Positions 43,405-55,733 of a stretch of DNA of 64,000 nucleotides are shown here, piece after piece. The stretch's first letter is position 1; every line of letters begins with the position of its first letter. A program made the position numbers and the translations under genes. Source of the stretch: Cubamyces lactineus (lineage: Eukaryota; Basidiomycota; Agaricomycetes; Polyporales; Polyporaceae); NCBI GenBank assembly GCA_022376465.1, contig JACDTU010000006.1:372001-436000 (forward strand). The letters run 5' to 3'. The notes under the pieces were generated by a model that searched no databases, had not been told where the DNA came from, and saw only the letters and a list, made by a program, of their open reading frames with translations.

Positions 43405-44049
43405 CTATGCACTTGCGTTCACTTCCCATGGCTTTTTCCTCGGTGCCGCCTTGGATTCGCTTGGCGCCTCATTCTGTGATGGTTCAATTAGTATTGCGCA
43501 CGTAGAATACGGTATTGACAAGTACATACGCTCAACACATTGGGAATGATCTTGTTGTTGGGTATCTCGTCCGTCCGTCCTTGCTCGATGAGCGCCTTCA
43601 GCTGTGCGAGCGACAGCATCTGCGGCTCTGGCTCGGGGTCTCCGTTCGATGGCTGGATAGCAGGCGGAGGCGTCACAGGCTTAGTCTCTTTAGCCAAGAC
43701 CCCGCGCTCTTTTGCCATGCGTGCGTCCTCCATAGAGATCGAAGCGCCTGTACGACTACCGAACGGATCAATGTATGCTATATCATGGGGCGGGGTCAGT
43801 CTCACCGGTTAAAGTAGAACACTTCGGAGCGAAGGAATATTTCGGCCTTCTCGTCTTCAGTCTTCCCCTCTAGCACACCGCTCGAAACGATGCCGGATAG
43901 TCCTTCCTACAAGGCCGCTTCAGCACGCTTGCCTGCAAGCTACTATCTGTGACCGCTAGAACCTGATATTCTGCGTCCGTTGCGAACGGATAAGTTGCAA
44001 AGCTTTCCAGGATACTTGCATCGGAGAGCTGGTCCACTTGCGTCTGCAT
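43405..44049 (-). CDS. KPWE-domain protein (PEX39-like peroxisomal import factor)
   Basis: Four exons, 44049-43963, 43906-43806, 43755-43530 and 43473-43405, give 160 residues. The N-terminus has TYPFATDAEYQEGLSGIV, a short helical motif seen in this family. The C-terminal half has SLAQLKALIEQGRTDEIPNN, and the end reads APRKKPWEVNASA with the KPWE motif. Proteins of this kind (PEX14-like KPWE domain, recently linked to PTS2 import as PEX39) are soluble factors in peroxisomal import. The assignment rests on motif order and length. The first donor (GTTCTA) is weak. The third exon is read with its acceptor at 43756; reading through that 50-base intron gives a false longer N-terminus. Confidence 0.75.
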
Positions 44050-45690
44050 GGTGGCGGATATATGCCTGGAAGAGGCTGGAGCTAGTGTCACGGTGTAATA
44101 AGTACGGGCTAATCGCGCTCGCTCAATAGAAAACTCGAGTGAGGAAGTGTGTGACCCGTGACAATAGCAAATAGTACCAAATGAGGGGCACTGTGACGTC
44201 GTGACCCGACGCGTCTTGGCCTGCGACTTGTGTTTCTTCCATGTTGGTCTCTCGCCGGTATAGTACCTCCCGCAACTTTACCGCGTTCTCACAATCTGCT
44301 CGGCTCAGACTCAGTGAGTATGCAGTTGGATGATGGAAACGCTTCTAGCTATTGTGCAAGGTCTGAGCCAATGGTAAACCTTCCGGGAACAGGAAGTTGC
44401 AATTCGAATATGAGTGGTATAGATGAGTCTAGTGAGCAGACTGGCATCTCCATGATCACTCGTGACGTTGACGTTGGCACTTGTTTTGAACAGTGCTCGA
44501 ATATAATGAGCTTTGGAAGTGCTGTAGTGAAGCGATTGCTGTCATGTCACGCTGTCCCAATCGTCCCTATGCTACTTTTCGCATAGGCAGCTCAGCCGTG
44601 CCTGGTTGCTTCCTCTTTCTACGCGAGCATTGAACCCTTTCCGGGAGTATTCCTGCCCTGCAATAACCGCAATTTGCGACTGGGTTTGGACATGGACAGG
44701 TACGCCGTATTCACGCCGAAGCTTGAGGTGGCAGTCCGCCTGTATGAAATGGGATGTAGGCTGGCTGACAATGGAATCTGCACGTCAGATCGTATGGAAG
44801 TAACAACGGTTCCTTGAGTACCTTGCTGCCGCCCGCCGTACCACCGAGTCCCAACTGGCTTTACTGCGCGGTACTATACCGTCTAATCGCTGAAGAATCA
44901 CCCTACCATTGTTCAGACGCCCGCAGCCATCACTCTTCTATCGGATGTACATGGGAGCTGGGATCTCACCCATGTGCTTCTGGTACGCTCACGAAGCAGT
45001 GTACAACCATGTCCATGGCCCATCTAGCCCGTTCGATGCCGGGTTGAGCCCACGGGTAAGGGACGGGAATGGTTCTAACATTCAGATGGTATGTCACTGC
45101 TCCTTACGGCGCCGCACCTCGATGTTTACCCGAGAGAGCCATCAGCATGCGCAGCAATAGTGGGTTGCGGAATCCCAGCGTTCTATACTGACATATAGGC
45201 GCGTCAAACACTGCCTCATATATTCAGCATAGCCGCAACAGCCCCGACTTCCATTCACGGCGATGACAGGCCGCGGGCCACTGCGCATGGCTCAGCCAGG
45301 TGATCTTTGCGCGACTTCGCTTGTCTTTTCTTCTCCTAAAGCTGATTGTTAGCACCATGATCGCATATGCTGTTGCTCTAGTACTGAATTTGCTTACAAG
45401 TAAGCGTGTGTAAGACTACGCACAGGTTCAGATGAGCCTTTGCGTCGTGGAGCAAGCATTTGAAATCGATCACAACCGGCCTCAAAACACCATCTGCGGG
45501 TCTACGGGTCCAGTGGCGATACAAGGGAACACGGCGGCGACCGCGCATTTCCCACATGCATGCGCCAAGTCTTTCGTTGCTATTTAAACACCGGGTTGAC
45601 CAGCTACAGTAGACCAAATCTACCCCCGCTACTTTTAGCGTTCATTCCCTTCCTTCATCCCTTCTTCATTTCGCCTCTGTTGCTCTCGAC
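44050..45690. other. Intergenic, no gene seen
   Basis: Several short frames but none with motifs, repeats or consistent splice sites. A TATA box for the next gene lies at 45581. Confidence 0.45.
45581..45588 (+). promoter_or_regulatory. TATA-like box of the Thr/Gly-repeat gene
   Basis: TATTTAAA about 105 bases before the start codon at 45691. Confidence 0.45.
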
Positions 45691-46467
45691 ATGCGTTTCT
45701 TCAGCCTTGTGTTGGGCGCTGCTCTTGTCGCCGCGCAAGGTACGTTTGTTCCATGTCTATGTTACGACTCAGAGCGAGCTGACCTCTACGAACAGTGAAC
45801 GCCTTTGCGCCAGTTGTCGAGCGTCGGGCTGTATCCGATATCACGACGAGCTCTACCCCCACGGGGACTGGAACCTCTACCATCGACAGCAGCCCGGGCG
45901 CCACCTCTACCAGCCTGCCCGCCTCTACTGGTACCACTACCGTCGACAGCAGTCCTGGTGGCGGCGAAACCTCTACCGGTTCGAGAACCTCCACGGACAT
46001 CGCGTCGACCGGGACGGTCAGTCTTTGCATTCATTGACGACGCTAGCACTCGTACTGACACAGCTCGTTCATTGAATCGTGTTTACCCTCTATGCGCTGT
46101 CTGGCACATGTGCTCGTTGCATCCTTCGCGCTCGTAGGGGACGTCCTCGGGTACACATACGGGCGGAGAGACAACCACTGCTATCACCGGGACTGGTACC
46201 GAGCCGAGTGGTACTTCAACGAATACTGCGACTGGTACCGGACCCACTGATACCGCAACCGGCACTGGCGCTACCGGCACGGACACTGCGACTGGTACGG
46301 GCACGGGCACTGGCACTGGCACAGAGACGGGCACTGGTACCGGCACTGGCACGGGCACCGCGACCACCACGCCGACCAACCCCCCTAACGCTGCTTCTGC
46401 GCTTCGTGGAAGCGCGAAAGCGCTTGCTGCGGGCGTCCTCGTCGTCGGCGCTGCCATGGTGCTGTAA
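45691..46467 (+). CDS. secreted Thr/Gly-repeat GPI-anchored protein
   Basis: Three exons, 45691-45739, 45796-46016 and 46138-46467, give 199 residues. A signal peptide ([16 protein letters not shown]) leads into a mature part made almost wholly of Thr, Ser, Gly, Ala and Pro. It has two [16 protein letters not shown] units, then a long TGTGTA/TGTE-type run. The tail ([17 protein letters not shown]) is a GPI signal. Composition suggests a heavily O-mannosylated wall protein. The 121-base second intron is longer than usual and could hide a further small exon. Confidence 0.8.
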
Positions 46468-48129
46468 AACCTGATGGTGGAGTTGGGCGTTCGCGCTGGT
46501 GCCTGCGCTGCGCGGCCTGATGGAGATAGGGCCCGACAGCTGTCGTCTGCGGATAAGCGGTGGTGGGATGGACTCTAAACTTTGGTTTGTTGTGATCTTG
46601 TGATACCTTACACTTCTCCGGACACGGACCGTATCTTTCTACGCACTGTTGTGTGTCGCCTTTGTGATACATAGCACGTACACATTGATAGCATATGTTC
46701 TTCGATACTCACCCTACCAGCTGCACCGACTGAGGGTAACTGTATTCTCGGTCTGTGGTCAATCAACACGGGTGCCATCGCAAAGATCGTTCGTCGCCGC
46801 GTCGCGGACGTTATGCGGCCTTCATTGACACCAACCCCACAGGTTCCTGGTAGCAGATGTAGTCTTGAGCGTTCATCAGTCAGGGTTATCAGCTAGCCAG
46901 GCCGTCCAAGCACACATTGCCTTCCGAGTTAGAGTTTCAGCCTTCTACTTTCCCACGCGTGCACTCTGCGTTGCGACAAGACTCTCAAAGATAACGTATA
47001 TGGCAGGCGGTACGTTGTATGCCCGTTGTGCACTCAGTATTGTATCACAATAGTCTAACGACGGAATAGACATCTTACGCTCATTGTAGCTCTGACGGGT
47101 CTATCGTGATGGTCTACACAGGCGAGGAGGCGCCATGCAAACTCGAGCGACGTTATGTCAGACAGGAGACTCTAGTCACGTACTAGCAGTATCCCTGGAA
47201 ACCCGAGATATCAAGGAGCTCCATGCCTATTACCTATGGCATTCACTCCGTATTCTGCCTATGCCCATAAATGGTCGCCATGAGACTGCGGAATAAGAAT
47301 AAGAACGAAACAAGTTCCTGTGCGACGCCGTCTATGTGCAAATAGCATGGAGCTGAGATGAATCCACATCTAACGCGAAGAAATAATGCATCCAGGGTTC
47401 TCGGCCTATCGGAACTGCTTTAATACTATTTAAAAAAGCCGTAAGGGCTGTGGATCCCAACTTCAAGGCCCACAGAAACTTTGAAGCTGGCATTCTGAGC
47501 CCTATAGCCCCCTGGTTCAATGCCAAGCTTGTATCACTATGGCCATCCTGTGGATTCATGCACAGTAGTTTCATGCGCCATACTCACAGAAATAAATGCT
47601 TCTTAGTAAGGTTTTACGTGTGTTACTGGGGCAAAGACGATGGATCATTTAAATATCTGGGAGCGCGACTACGCGGTATGTACTCGACCAGACCGCAATA
47701 TATGCATTTCCGATATCGTATTGAAAACAAACTTGCATGCAGTACGATTAGCGTACATCAGTTCCAGTTCTACCATCTTTTTCTAGGTATCGCTTGTCGC
47801 GCACGACGTCGTAAACGGGGTCATGACTAATTAGCACGAACCACAGCAGTTTCCTTATGTGGAACGTGTCTCTTCTCACTGCCATCGCCGGGCGTTGAAT
47901 ACGCTGCTTGATTCCTGACCGCCACCACTGTCACCGCCTGATCGTATTTCGTTCTGATCTCGACTACTGTACGCCGTGTACGCTTCATACCTTTGCCCGA
48001 CATAATCCCTCTCTTTGCCCTTCAACTATCCCTAGGCGTGAAGACTAGTCTCCGTAGCCTGCAGCCGCAGTCAACTGCTAGGCTGTCCGCCGCGTTCTGA
48101 CTTGAGCGTCCTCGGCTTCAGCCAACTGG
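46468..48129. other. Intergenic, no gene seen
   Basis: A 1.66 kb stretch without supported coding sequence on either strand. Confidence 0.45.
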
Positions 48130-51100
48130 ATGGTACACAGACCGACGGATTCGCGTCTCCTCGCGAATCTTCTAAGCCATGAGAAAGACTACTCAAAACA
48201 CTTGGCTATACTCCTTGATTACTCCCAGTCTACCCTCGCCTCCTTTTCTGCGTATGCTGCGGCATGCCCACCTCCGACTTCCCAGGTCATAGTGGCCGTG
48301 GCTGGGGCTCTCGCGGGTGCCGACGATGCGTTGCGGACCTACGCGGCTGCGGTAGAACGCTGGCAAGAACAGCTGAAGGCTCTGAAGGCGATGGAGGATG
48401 ATGTGGGAAACATCATGAGGGACAGGGAAATCCTGTAAGCTCCTAACATAATTCGCTCTTCCATCTGTTGTTCACGACTACACAGCGTAACGCGTCTCAT
48501 CAAGGCGTCGAAGCAACAGAAGCCGACACGAGATTCCGTGTTAGGGGGTTCCCCGTCCGGCTCCAGCCTCTCCGTCTCGAAGCCAGAAGTGCACGTCGGG
48601 CAGAAGCTATCCTCGGCTCAGGCAGAACTGCAAGCATGCGAGGCACATCTGGCCGCGAAAGAGCAGGAGCTCAACGTCTTCCGGCTACATACCATCAAGT
48701 CTGGATTGCAGGCGCGTTGCAAAGCACTGGCAGAATGCGGCTGGGCCTGGGGAGAGATGGGCAAAGAGGGCATCCGTGCCCTCGACATCTTGGATATGGC
48801 AAACGGTCACGGTACGTACAGCAGAGCTATGTGGTCATTACCTGTGCCGGAGGACTTTAGTGGATGATTCCGTGTCAGCCTCAAGTTTCTTCGTAGCTGT
48901 ATTCACGGTCTGATGTTTCGTCCCCACAGGAAGCCCTCTGGCGCACCCCTACCTCCATAAGCCACTTCCCAGTTATGATAAAGCCGGTTCTGACGTTTCT
49001 TCCATAGCGCCTTCGCAGTCCGCGTCGCAGGTCGGGCATTCGTCCGGACCTAGCACGCTCGTTGAGTCTTCGTGGAGGACGTCATCCCCCCTTACGGTCC
49101 CGACGCCGCCGAAACCGTATACCCTGCAAATCCCTCCCGCGCACTCTATTGGCGAATTTGTAATGCCAAATGGAACCATTCAACATCCTATCATAGAAGA
49201 GGAACCTGGCGCAGGTAGCAGTGCCGAGGAGGAAGAGCCCGCAGTACCTATCGAAGTGCATGAGAACCCGCGGTTCTCGAAGGGCAAGCCCAAAGCCAAG
49301 GCGAATACGATGCCTCCCGCCCCGCCTTCTCGCCACGTATCCTTCTCCCTGCGCGGTCCGAAGGCATCGACGAGCGAGAACCTCCTTGGCGAGCCGTCAT
49401 CGCTGCGGGGTGACTCGCCTACCAAGAAGTCGAGGACTCGGGCTGGGTCGGTCTTTGGCAGTCTCGCGGCCCTTTTCCACGTCGGCGGGTCGCGCAATGA
49501 CGTAGAAGATCCACAGCGGGCGTCTCCTTCGAAGTCCCAGGGCAGATGGCACACTCGCATCGACAAGAACCTTGCAGCAGTGCGTCGCGGCGACAGTTCT
49601 GACGACGACGGCCCCGGTCTATCACACACCTATACGCAACGGAGTGGCTCTCCGGCGCCGATCCTACTGAATTCCCCTACGGAAATGGCAGCGGGTGACG
49701 CGCACAGGCTGAAGAAGCGCGCGTCAAAGCGCGGGTCCGTACAGGCTCCACCTCCAGCGAGGCGAATCGATGCTGACAAAGGCTATGCGAGCGACACCGT
49801 GACCGAGTCGGTCAGTAAAGCACGCGCGAAGAGCTCCAGGCAGCACGCACACAACAAGCTAGTCTCCGAAGACGGTCTGAACGGATCTGCCAGGCCGGCT
49901 ACGCCGAAGAAGAGTGGTGGTGCAGGTGCGGGACCGTCCGGGCGACTGAAGAAGTCTCCGACCGTAGCAGCGGCGCTATTGGCGGAGGGGGAGACGTCGC
50001 TCTCTCGCAACTCTTCGTTATCGAAACAGTCAATCACCAGCGCCGCGAGCGCACCTCCTAGGGCAGCAGGCGTCTCTTCCCAGTCGTCGATGCCTGCGTC
50101 ACTTGCTCGCCACGGTTCAACGTCTCGCAAGCGCACCGCATCTATGGATGTCTCATCTTCGGGTAATGGCAGCCCGTCTACTCCGACCAAACATAAACGC
50201 ACGGTCTCGACTTCTGCGACGCCCACGCCTCCTCGCGCCGTGCTGTCGAACGGCGAGCAAAGCCTTATGAGCATCGTCGAGGGCATGTCTCGTTTCAACA
50301 AGGAAGCGGCGCTGAAGCAAGACCCGAGCCGTCTGCTCGTCGTACCGAAGGCCCCAGGACCAATCAATGTCACTATTAGCGAAGGATCCGGCAGCCCCAC
50401 CTTGACTAGCTTGCAGCCATCCCACAGCATTCCTTCTCCTCGACCTCGTTTGAAGCAGGACGGACAGTCGCCAGACAACAATTACCGAAACTCGCTGCTG
50501 GCTTCTGCGTCCGTGTCTGCGCCCTCTCTCCCTATCGAGACTGCAAGTCAGCCGAAGCCGCTCCCCGCGAAGATGCCTCTCCGCTCCGCGCTACGCAATG
50601 CCAGTCGCACCCCGTCCCCATCCCCAGCGCAAGCTCAGCCCTACTATGTCACTTCTATCCCCAACGGTAACGCTCGCGTGGCGAAACCTGAGCCTCCTGC
50701 TGCGATCCCGCACAGCGCGACGTCGTCTACGATCACGCCGGAGATGATGTTGAAGCGTCGCATGAGCGACACATCTTCTATTTCCTCTTATGAGACCGGC
50801 CGTGAAGTACTAGAAGATGATGATGATGATGAGTCGCCACACGAAATGCCACTTCCGCCACCGCCTCCGCCACCTCATGACGACCGCACGCACGAAATAG
50901 TTGCTAGCGGCAGCGATATCTCTCAGTCGACTGCATCGACCACGTCGCCCCCCGTGCGTCGGAAGAGCGTGCGGATGTCTCTTCCTCCGACCTTCTCTGC
51001 GACGCCTCCCGCCATCGACGACACGGACGAGGACGACGGGGGCAAGCATCAGCCATGGTCCTCTCACGGCGGGCCCCCTACCCCCAGGCCGGATTCTCAC

Positions 51101-51223
51101 TCGGGCTGGGGGACGCGTATCGAGCGCAATGGCGCGCGGGACGTCTGGGACGACTCGAGCGACTCGGACGTTCCGGAATATAGCACGGCGAAGCGGCTGT
51201 TGGCGCGGAAACACGATCAGTGA
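48130..51223 (+). CDS. IVY1-like/BAR-type helical protein with long disordered tail
   Basis: Three exons, 48130-48434, 48486-48811 and 48930-51223, give 974 residues. The first 210 residues are helical with heptad-like spacing (LLANLLSHEKDYSKHLAILL, LSSAQAELQACEAHLAAKEQ). They resemble the I-BAR/Ivy1-type lipid-binding module of fungi. The remaining 760 residues are low complexity, Ser/Pro/Lys-rich, with poly-Pro (PPPPPPP) and acidic runs. They fit a scaffold with many phosphorylation sites. If the resemblance holds, the site of action is vacuole or endosome membrane. The family call is tentative; the gene model is firm. Confidence 0.75.
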
Positions 51224-51719
51224 CAACGGCCATTCCTCTCTTTGCGTTTATGATCCCCTTTTCTTTATTACCCTCTACTATTGCGTTCTCGCTTTGTACT
51301 GTAGATATCATTATTCTAGAGTATGTTCAGGACGGATTTCGTCTATTCTAATGCATACTCCGTTAAGCTCCGAGTCTAATAAGTACTGTCCAAGATGGAA
51401 TGCTCAGTTGAGGATGATACCTGGATTGTCCAACCATTCTAGCTGTTTCTCCCTAATCTCAGTTTCCAAACGATTCACTTAGATTGGCCGCCAGGGCCTC
51501 AGATTGCTCCAGAGGTTGTAGTGTTTGTCAGAAACCACTCGACGGCTTTCCTCATTGGGACGGCCGTATGTACACACAGATTATGTAAGCATACTAGGAG
51601 GAGGATCACTCGCACTGCGATTGTTGCCTCCTGAGTTTCCTCGATCCTTTCTCTCTCGAGCTCGTGAACCACTCCGAAAACCTTCATCGACTCACCCGCA
51701 CGACGCGCCGCACGAGAAC
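51224..51719. other. Intergenic between the IVY1-like and SUMO genes
   Basis: Holds the SUMO promoter. No TATA box recognised. Confidence 0.5.
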
Positions 51720-52466
51720 ATGTCCGACCAGGAGCAGAATACGCCAACCCAGGATACTGAGCCGAAGGTCGAGGACCCGAACGCGCCCATCAACATCAAG
51801 GTGCGTCGACGCGACCGCGGCGTATTGCGCGCGGAGGGGGACGGCCTGCGCGCGGTTCGCTGCTGGGGACGAGGTGGATGGACGCTGACTGACGGGTACG
51901 GCCGCTGCAGGTGATGACACAGACGGGCGAGGAGGTGTTCTTCAAGATAAAGCGGAGCACGAAGCTAAGCAAGCTCCAGGGGGCGTACGCGAACAAAGTC
52001 GGCAAGGACGTCAACAGCATTCGGTGAGTCTCTCGTGAACCTGCTGGGTGTTGCGTGTTGCATTTTGGCCCCCTCTTGCCCCTCTTCTTCGCCGTCGGTG
52101 CACGCGGAGGAGGTGTGGACGGAGGGGCCTGGTCGGGTGAGCTTGTCGGTTTGTATGCGCAGGTTGTGCTGACGGTTGGTTTTCGCGGCCTATTCTTCCT
52201 GTAGATTCTTGTACGATGGCAACAGGATAGGAGACGACGACACGCCAGCGTCGTTGGACATGGAGGACAATGGTACGCTTCCCGTCTGCTCGTTTCGTTC
52301 CCCGGTGCCCCCGTACTGATCCGCTGGATTCTCTCTCCCAGACTCGATCGATGTGATGGTAGAACGTACGTCGAGCTCCCTATGCTCAGTTATTTTTCTA
52401 TTCGCGCCGTGCATTGGCTGACTGTTTTCTTTGTTTTCGCTTGCAGAGGTGGGCGGGTCGGCTTGA
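51720..52466 (+). CDS. SMT3: SUMO (ubiquitin-like modifier Smt3)
   Basis: A modifier attached to Lys residues of nuclear proteins through the Aos1-Uba2/Ubc9 cascade. Five exons: 51720-51800, 51911-52023, 52205-52272, 52342-52365 and 52447-52466. They give 101 residues, the same as yeast Smt3. The ubiquitin-like fold starts at INIKVMTQTGEEVFFKIK and contains GKDVNSIRFLYDGNRIGDDD and DSIDVMVEQ. The product ends VGGSA, so a SUMO protease must remove the last two residues to expose GG. Introns (110, 181, 69, 81) are longer than in neighbouring genes. Confidence 0.96.
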
Positions 52467-53174
52467 GACTCGAGACTTGAAACTTGAGCGGATGTCACTC
52501 GGATCGCATATCCTCCACCTCCACCTCCACCCCCTCCCACTATCCACTATGGCCCCCACTGTATCACTGTGTGCTCTCTTCCATCTTTGTGTCGTCGTGT
52601 TCTCGTACGTGAAGTAATATTCAATGTATATTGTACAAGTTCATACATCATTCAGACCGCGCGATAGAGCCAGCCATATTTCCCCGCGACTGGTTTGTCC
52701 GATGATGATGCATCGGGTGAGGGTGGCAGGGGTTTGAAGAGGCTATCCGCTCATCTGTGATAACGTGGGGTCTAGTCTTAGGTCAACTCTTGCGAAAACG
52801 CCCAAGCTTTGCTTATGCGCTACCGATGACTTGCCGTACTCAAGCAACATCGCTTTCCAAGCTACCCACGAAGATGGATATAAACTGGAGAAGCAAGTCC
52901 GGGAGGATCTAAGACGCAGATAACCTCGTCTGGCGGACATATGCAGAGACTGTGGCTGTGTCGTTCTACCAACTTCGAGGTACTGCTGTGTTCGAACAAG
53001 CCATAAGAGCGTGGCCGCAGTAGAACCATTGCAAGATGTCACAAATCATAAAGGTTAAGTACAAAACCCCACACTGCGGCCAAACGAGAGCCAACGACTA
53101 CTAGTACTAATCTTACAAGCTACAGTACGGTCCATCTCCCACAGGGTATCGACTACAGACTCACTTCCGGCCGC
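52467..53174. other. Convergent intergenic region, no gene seen
   Basis: Nothing supported on either strand. Confidence 0.5.
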
Positions 53175-54481
53175 TTACAACTCGGGCTCTCGATCCTGAT
53201 CGGAACCGTCATCCGAGTCAGAGTCATACAGCCACCCTACCCCCACGCCGAAGATCAGGAAGAGGGCCATGAACGCAAGCGTGCGCGCTGAAGGACCGGC
53301 GGGCAGCGGACGTGAATGGGGCGCTGGCCCCGCGGCCGCGCGATCGTGCGCGAAATGGGCGACGCGGGCTTGGTACGCCGGATTTCGCTGTCTCCTGTCG
53401 GACTCGGAGGGCTCGACTGGGACGCCGGCGTGCAGCTGCTGCGGAGGGACTGCGCCGCGCGGTGTAGAGTCTAGATTCTGTCGGGAAGCGGAAAGTGGCG
53501 AGGAATTCTGTAGGTTGAATGCGAGCCGAGGAAGGTTCGTGCATATGGGATCAGTACCTCGTCGACCAGTCAGCGCATGTGCGCAAGGTGGGAGAGGTGC
53601 TGACCTTCTCTATTGGTTCTGAAGGAACATCTGGCCAGGGGCCTCTGAACCATTCCTCGAACGATTCCACCATGGCGGTCTTGGGGGCCGTCTCGTGTAC
53701 TGGTGCAGGATTGGAGTACATGTATAGCCGTTGATATTCGGCCATGGCCTAAGTAAAAGGTTAGTTGTTTCGTACGAGAATGACGATGGAACAAATTATA
53801 CCGGGTGATTTTGGCGGGCAGAACCATGGGCAAAGATCTCGACGACGGCCCGCTGGATAGGCACTGGTAGAGCGTAGACTTGAACTACTGTAACTTCGAG
53901 AGATCGGTCAGTTCCCATGAGATCATAGAGCCACGTTCCGAGCCCGCATACCTAATAACAAGAACAAGACGGCCAGAACGCGGGGTTCAGAGCCAAACAT
54001 GGCGGGTACACCTCAGAGAGTACAAGATGGCGAAGAGCAAGGCGGAGTGGACTGCAAGCGACGGCTTTTGCGTTCGAGCTGCCAGAGCCACACGGGCGAC
54101 ATGTGATGGCCTGTAAATAGCCCAGCGCTCGTTGCGTGCACGCCTGGAATTGCGCGATCGACGAAAACGGGGTTGGGGTGCTATACTTATCCACCTCCTG
54201 CCCAAAACTATTCTCCAAAGGATCCAAGAGCCGGAAAAGCTGTACAATATCAGTACGTCTCCAGTAGTTCTGGCCCGCGTTGTTGTGCATCATCATGTCT
54301 AACAGCGTAGTATGATCTTTGATCACCAGCGGCGTTGAATATCGATGTTCGATGTTGCCCGAGGGTATCGGATGCGCAGTCTCTTGCAGATATTGGTGCC
54401 CCGGCGGCCTATATGAGCACTCACGTATTTTGCAAAGCTTTGCTTTCTCTCGCTCAGTTAGCCCAAAGTTTCTGCTGCCAT
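53175..54481 (-). CDS. hypothetical tail-anchored membrane protein (possible frameshift at the start)
   Basis: Not recognised. Exons 54382-54012, 53951-53802, 53748-53605 and 53507-53175 join in phase (332 residues). The ordered part has YWRRTDIVQLFRLLDPLENS, TWLYDLMGTDRSLEVTVVQV and ESFEEWFRGPWPDVP. A disordered stretch follows, then one C-terminal membrane span (LAFMALFLIFGVGVGWLY) and an acidic tail. Upstream, a first exon from ATG 54481 would join by a 42-base intron (54424-54383). It reads MAAETLG and hits TAA, while the next frame continues LTEREKAKLCKI. One base appears missing there. Either the gene is freshly broken, the base is a sequencing error, or the true start lies elsewhere. 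Confidence 0.6.
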
Positions 54482-54860
54482 CTCAGAGGAAGACTGGAAG
54501 GAATGCGCGAGTCAAAAGGCGCGCGCTTGCGAAGGACTCAACACGCGCCCACGTGATCTGTACATGTAAGCTAGCCGCACTCGCCGCGCAGCAACGAACG
54601 GACGACCGTTCGCAGTTTCGTCCCGTCCACAACGCATATACAGCACTAGTTCATCGCTTGTTTCTGACTAGGGCTCTGGGTACAGCGGCATGGCCTGCTT
54701 GAGTCTTGCGAACAAGCGTGAGAGTCACCCCGATGCTATTGATTCAAGTTGAGCCCTTCTTCTTGAGCCCATTTCTGCAGCGTTTCGGTACATCAAACGT
54801 ATCCTCTAACGTCGTCGTGTCAAACCTCTTGTCGCGCCCACACAGAGTATTCAATTCTCA
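54482..54860. other. Intergenic, no gene seen
   Basis: Upstream of the membrane protein gene and before the F-box relic. No TATA box recognised. Confidence 0.4.
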
Positions 54861-55060
54861 ACTGGCATTAGCACGCTTCCAACAGAACTACTTATCGACA
54901 TTCTCGGATGATGTCTACGTCTGGGTCTTATCTCCGGCAGTCACTGGCAGCCGCAAGCTGCACTTATAGCTTGGCCTTCTGCACGTATGCGGACGCTGGC
55001 GGGCCATCTTGTTCGCTCTTTCACGCTTTGGGATAAACGATCCACTCGCGCGACACTAAT
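54861..55060 (+). pseudogene. F-box relic
   Basis: ISTLPTELLIDILG followed at once by TGA is the start of an F-box. About 80 bases on, in another frame, comes LGLLHVCGRWRAILFAL, the block that follows the F-box in this family. There is no continuing leucine-rich part. Confidence 0.55.
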
Positions 55061-55733
55061 ATTCGTCAAATACCTCCCTTCTAACGTGACAAAGGGATGT
55101 ATGGGCGTTTACGGCTACTCTCGATCGTTTTCTGACTTCTCGCGACCACTAGTACTACGTCGTAATTGCACGCGATCCACTGTGACTTGTTCTATTCTGT
55201 GCTCTCTGTGCTCTCTGTGCTTTTTGCTTTCGGAAGTCGACTCACACTTTACCACGCCATAGCCTGTCTTGCAGGCGAAACTAGTGCGCCTGCAATCATG
55301 ATTGTATCTTACTACATGCATAATTCAGATAAGTACTGTTGTGCAAGTGCAGCGTAAATGGCACTAAAGTTAAACGTGATACTTGCATGATAGGAGGAGG
55401 AGGTAAGCTTGAGCTGACGGGGGCCTACTGCCCTCAACAGTCGCATGCGTTGTGGTAAGTTACACCGTGTACTATGCGCAACCTTCAGCTATCCGCCTAC
55501 CAATACTACTAGTACACGTGTGATCCTCATGTTATGGTTGTGCACGTGAGGCTCTGTAACCGCGCCCATACACGTCAGTCATACCCAACTTGAACGAACA
55601 CCTTCGTTCTTCCGTTCTCAGATATCGTCAAGTATTCATCGGGACAACGGCACGTCTGTCTTCTACCTACTAGGCATTAGATGCTAACGTCTGGTCAGCT
55701 CTTTACAGAACTCGCAGGTTGTTCGTTCCGACG
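55061..55733. other. Intergenic, no gene seen
   Basis: Contains a GAGCACAGAG-type short tandem repeat near 55195. No supported gene. Confidence 0.45.

Noticed and set aside
43488..43805. A longer N-terminus for the KPWE protein starting near 43805
   Set aside because: It is produced by reading through a 50-base intron (43805-43756). The spliced upstream exons carry the family motif instead.
46017..46137. A hidden microexon in the 121-base intron of the Thr/Gly-repeat gene
   Set aside because: Candidate AG and GT sites exist, but no family length or motif requires extra residues, unlike the cyclophilin case.
53888..53951. An intron at 53951-53888 in the tail-anchored protein gene
   Set aside because: The stretch is open in the correct frame as VCGLGTWLYDLMGTD. 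The better model places the intron at 54011-53952.
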